A stretch of 64,000 bases of DNA from Zelopaecilomyces penicillatus (lineage: Eukaryota; Ascomycota; Sordariomycetes; Hypocreales; Pseudodiploosporaceae), in NCBI GenBank assembly GCA_005765155.1, contig VCCP01000001.1, positions 3,906,001-3,970,000 on the forward strand, in the 5' to 3' direction. A program made the position numbers and the translations under genes. Position 1 is the first letter of the stretch. The number at the start of each line of letters is the position of its first letter. This document shows, piece after piece, positions 61,850 to 64,000 of the stretch. The notes beneath the pieces are model-generated. The model was given only the letters and a program-made list of their open reading frames with translations. It did no database searches and was not told where the DNA came from.

Positions 61850-62071
61850 TTACTGTCTGCTATGGCTGAAAATGGTGTCATATATACAGCAAGAACTTGA
61901 CCCTTCAGCGCCCCTTATATTGTCGAGCATTGCTTCCAAATAATTACTGATGTTGAAGTAGTCGAGGTCGTTGATGACTGATGCATGGGCGATCCATCCG
62001 TCAATAACAACTGTCGGCAATGCGGAAACTTTAGTAGGCAGATTATATAGGTGGCAGAATTCACTTGGCAT
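61850..62071 (-). pseudogene. Thioredoxin-like ORF fragment, probable relic
   Basis: This is a 73-codon ORF from the ATG at 62071. It contains LYNLPTKVSALPTVVIDG at about residues 8-25, which resembles the cis-proline strand of thioredoxin-fold proteins (xxPTxVIDG), then a helical LDYFNISNYLEAMLDNI. There is no CxxC active site within the ORF. On the 5' side the frame runs into a 20-nt homopolymer (C on the plus strand), so any upstream exon is lost or displaced. It could be a decayed gene end or a fortuitous ORF. I cannot name the parent family. Confidence 0.25.
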
Positions 62072-62085
62072 TGTAAATTTTTCTT

Positions 62086-62105
62086 CCCCCCCCCCCCCCC
62101 CCCCC
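62086..62105. repeat. Poly-C tract, 20 nt
   Basis: An uninterrupted C run borders the thioredoxin-like ORF. Confidence 0.9.
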
Positions 62106-62241
62106 GGATAGATTGGAACCTCATGTTTTGGGTGATTGATGTGTTGCTGTCTGCTGGTCTTAGCCAGCCTGGCTATTTAGCTTAGTACTGGTTATTGAGA
62201 TACGATCCTCAAGGCCTGAATATTGAAAATTACAACTAGTC

Positions 62242-62280
62242 TATGAGATGCCTGGCTGTAGCCGGACTTGGCATCTCATA
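62242..62280. repeat. 11-bp perfect inverted repeat (hairpin)
   Basis: TATGAGATGCC (62242-62252) pairs with GGCATCTCATA (62270-62280). The 17-nt spacer itself contains GGCT/AGCC. This is the strongest hairpin I found in the right end of the window. Confidence 0.8.
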
Positions 62281-62508
62281 ACTCATAACATCATTTCCAA
62301 TATCTCTTTTAAGCTGCGCTGCTAATGATTTTGTTATATGAATATGCACAAGCCAGTTAGAAATCGAGGACATTAGCAGCCAGACTTGTAGAGTCTCTAC
62401 CAGGCCCTTACGTTAAGTGTCGAGCATCCTTCGTCCAATCAATATACACACTAAACTAAATGCACCCTGCCCTAACTGTCGCTCTCCCACAGATGCAGCA
62501 GTAGGTAG

Positions 62509-62526
62509 TTTTTTTTTTTTTTTTTT
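62509..62526. repeat. Poly-T tract, 18 nt
   Basis: An uninterrupted T run about 335 nt upstream of the Trk start; poly-dA:dT tracts often mark promoters. Confidence 0.9.
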
Positions 62527-62860
62527 GGAAGAACTCAACCGACTGTGTAATTGGAGGTTAGGCTAGTTTAAAAAAGTATTAATAGACTTTTCAGAAGCCC
62601 TAGATTCGGCTGTCGCTGAGACGCTTTGTTGCCGGAGTGGGTGCTCGAGCAGCAACTATCACGTGTCCCTGTCGGGATCAGAAATCGCTCAAGCCATTCT
62701 CCTTCAAGAGCTTGGAATTCTTGAACTCTTCCTAGAAACGGCCTTGCGTAGTTCTACATGCAAGTGCTTGCCTAACCTCTGCGAGAGTTGCAAAACGCGC
62801 ATCTCCAAATCAACAGCGTGCATCTTGGGTACATTGGTACGCGCTCACGACGTCACAGTC

Positions 62861-64000
62861 ATGAAGCAAACAGCATGGCTGTCCCGTCTCAACTTTATGA
62901 CGTTGCATTGTACGTGCCCAACAACAACATCCTGTGGGGCGGGGTCGCGCCGCGGGTGCAGCACCAGCCAGAGAAGGCTGACCTTGACGATATACAGATG
63001 CTTACATCCTCGTCATGGGCTTGCTCTCGCTGGCCATCCTGTATCCAGCTGGCAATTTAACAGCGGTGGATGCCTATTTCTTTGGTGCTAGCGCTTCAAC
63101 AGAGTCGGGCCTGAACACGTCCGTCATCCCCGTACTTGTGTCTCGCGTTTGAACTGTAACGCTAATGGTGCTGCTGCCTGACTTTCAGAGTTGATGTCAA
63201 GGAGCTGTACACATACCAGCAACTGTATATTTATTTCATCCCCATGTTCACTAATCTTGGATTCATCAATGCTGTTGTCGCACTTGCTCGACTTCATTTA
63301 TTCCGAAAGCATCTAAGCACGGTTGGTCAGTCGAAGCTTGTCCCAAAGCAGCCCCATGATTCTGTCAACTTTGACTGAATAGAACAGCGCCGCGGCTTCT
63401 AAAACCCCGACCCGCACAGGCGACGTTGCCTGATGCGCACGATGGTGGTGATGTTGAGGCTGTTTACGGCCATGGCGATGTGGCTCAAGAGGTTAGCAGT
63501 AAACACAAACAGGAGGACTCTGACGATGAAGAGCCCGGTGCCAGGGTTGTCCCCGAAAGAGCTAGAACCATCACATTTGACCCTTCAATGGAGAAACGCC
63601 AAACAGATGATGAGACACTTTACATACCTAGTCCTCGAGAACGTGAACGTGGTATGTACCCGCAGCTTTCGTCCATTTTGCTCCCAGCCTGACTGGTGCA
63701 AGGCTGACAGTTGCTCAGGATTGCCGCTTGTTCAGCTGAGCAAGCAAAGTAGCCGAGATGCTAGAGATGGTGAGACTTATCAATTGCGAATGGTCTCGTG
63801 AGGACTTGGAAATAACCCCGAGTGCCGTTTTCTAGATCTTTCCATACATGCCGCGCCGCTCCACCGGTATGCGGCCGGAGGCAGTGACCTCCGCCGCCGC
63901 TATATCGATCCCCTGAAATTGGAGCAGACTCGGACTATGGATCGTGTAGTCAGCGCCGCGTCCTCTGTGTTCGTCCTCGGCTCCGATCCTCGACGGCACA
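62861..64000 (+). CDS. Trk-family potassium transporter, 5' part (runs off window)
   Basis: At least six exons are present: 62861-62909, 62998-63118, 63189-63325, 63388-63651, 63719-63769 and 63836 to beyond 64000. Introns of 88, 70, 62, 67 and 66 nt are all GT-AG and frame-keeping; about 262 codons are in view. Trk proteins are plasma-membrane K+ transporters built from M1-P-M2 units. The start MKQTAWLSRLNFMTLHY leads into the first membrane helix (AYILVMGLLSLAILYPAGNL). The first pore loop with the selectivity-type STESGLNTVDV motif follows, preceded by AYFFGASA. The next helix is LYIYFIPMFTNLGFINAVV, then RLHLFRKHLSTVAPRLLK. The long hydrophilic loop typical of fungal Trk proteins comes next, including DDETLYIPSPRERERG and TMDRVVSAASSVFVLGSD. 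Unspliced, the region looks broken by stops; with introns placed it is intact. The start codon is the first Met in the conserved N-terminus. Confidence 0.85.

Larger units (their letters stand above)
60197..62860. other. Intergenic between the Bud14/Tea4 and Trk genes
   Basis: These 2.7 kb hold several odd items listed separately: a 5S rRNA-like fragment, a thioredoxin-like ORF, an 11-bp inverted repeat and three homopolymer runs. The first kilobase (60197-61280) has only short unsupported ORFs. Confidence 0.55.

Noticed and set aside
62861..64000. Interpretation of the Trk region as a pseudogene
   Set aside because: The apparent stops and frameshifts all fall inside five consensus introns. 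The spliced frame is continuous and conserved.

Overview
The window reads as a chromosomal segment of a filamentous ascomycete, most likely a sordariomycete and probably Hypocreales. I infer this from many short spliceosomal introns (58-125 nt, GTRNGT donors, YAG acceptors), from Sordariomycete-type G-beta and phosducin-like proteins, and from intergenic DNA rich in CT, TG and homopolymer tracts. There is no bacterial, phage or plasmid signature. Gene density is low: about nine confident protein genes plus four tentative small genes in 64 kb.

Layout. Four genes lie on the minus strand at the left. They are a single-pass membrane protein (288-2165), the phosducin-like protein BDM-1/PhnA (4772-5693, two exons), the heterotrimeric G-protein beta subunit (12444-13867, five exons) and acetoacetyl-CoA synthetase (17906-20172, three exons). 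A 3-kb divergent promoter region separates these from plus-strand genes: serine palmitoyltransferase subunit LCB2 (23209-25173), the Ste50-type SAM/RA adaptor (29800-31488, three exons) and a conserved fungal protein with a coiled coil and a Q/N-rich tail (34531-36147). A roughly 12.6-kb stretch with at most one small gene follows. Then come the large NAD-dependent glutamate dehydrogenase (49621-52956, three exons), a Bud14/Tea4-type SH3 polarity protein (56226-60196, five exons) and the 5' part of a Trk-family potassium transporter (62861 to the window end, at least six exons).

How the genes relate. The left half has a G-protein/MAPK flavour. A phosducin-like protein acts as a chaperone of G-beta-gamma, the G-beta gene lies about 7 kb away, and Ste50, an adaptor of the MAPKKK Ste11, lies about 16 kb further on. 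LCB2 (sphingolipid synthesis) and acetoacetyl-CoA synthetase are ordinary lipid/ketone metabolism genes sharing a divergent intergenic region. Glutamate dehydrogenase is central nitrogen metabolism. The SH3 protein is a polarity/PP1-targeting factor and Trk imports potassium.

Points deserving attention: one in-frame TAG stop splits the Bud14/Tea4 homologue; a truncated, mutated 5S rRNA-like copy still carries a TATA box at -29; paired hairpins lie in the STE50 3' region; an 11-bp perfect inverted repeat and a thioredoxin-like ORF fragment lie upstream of the Trk gene; and the gene-poor block precedes the glutamate dehydrogenase gene. All identifications come from reading the sequence by eye; no database search was run.
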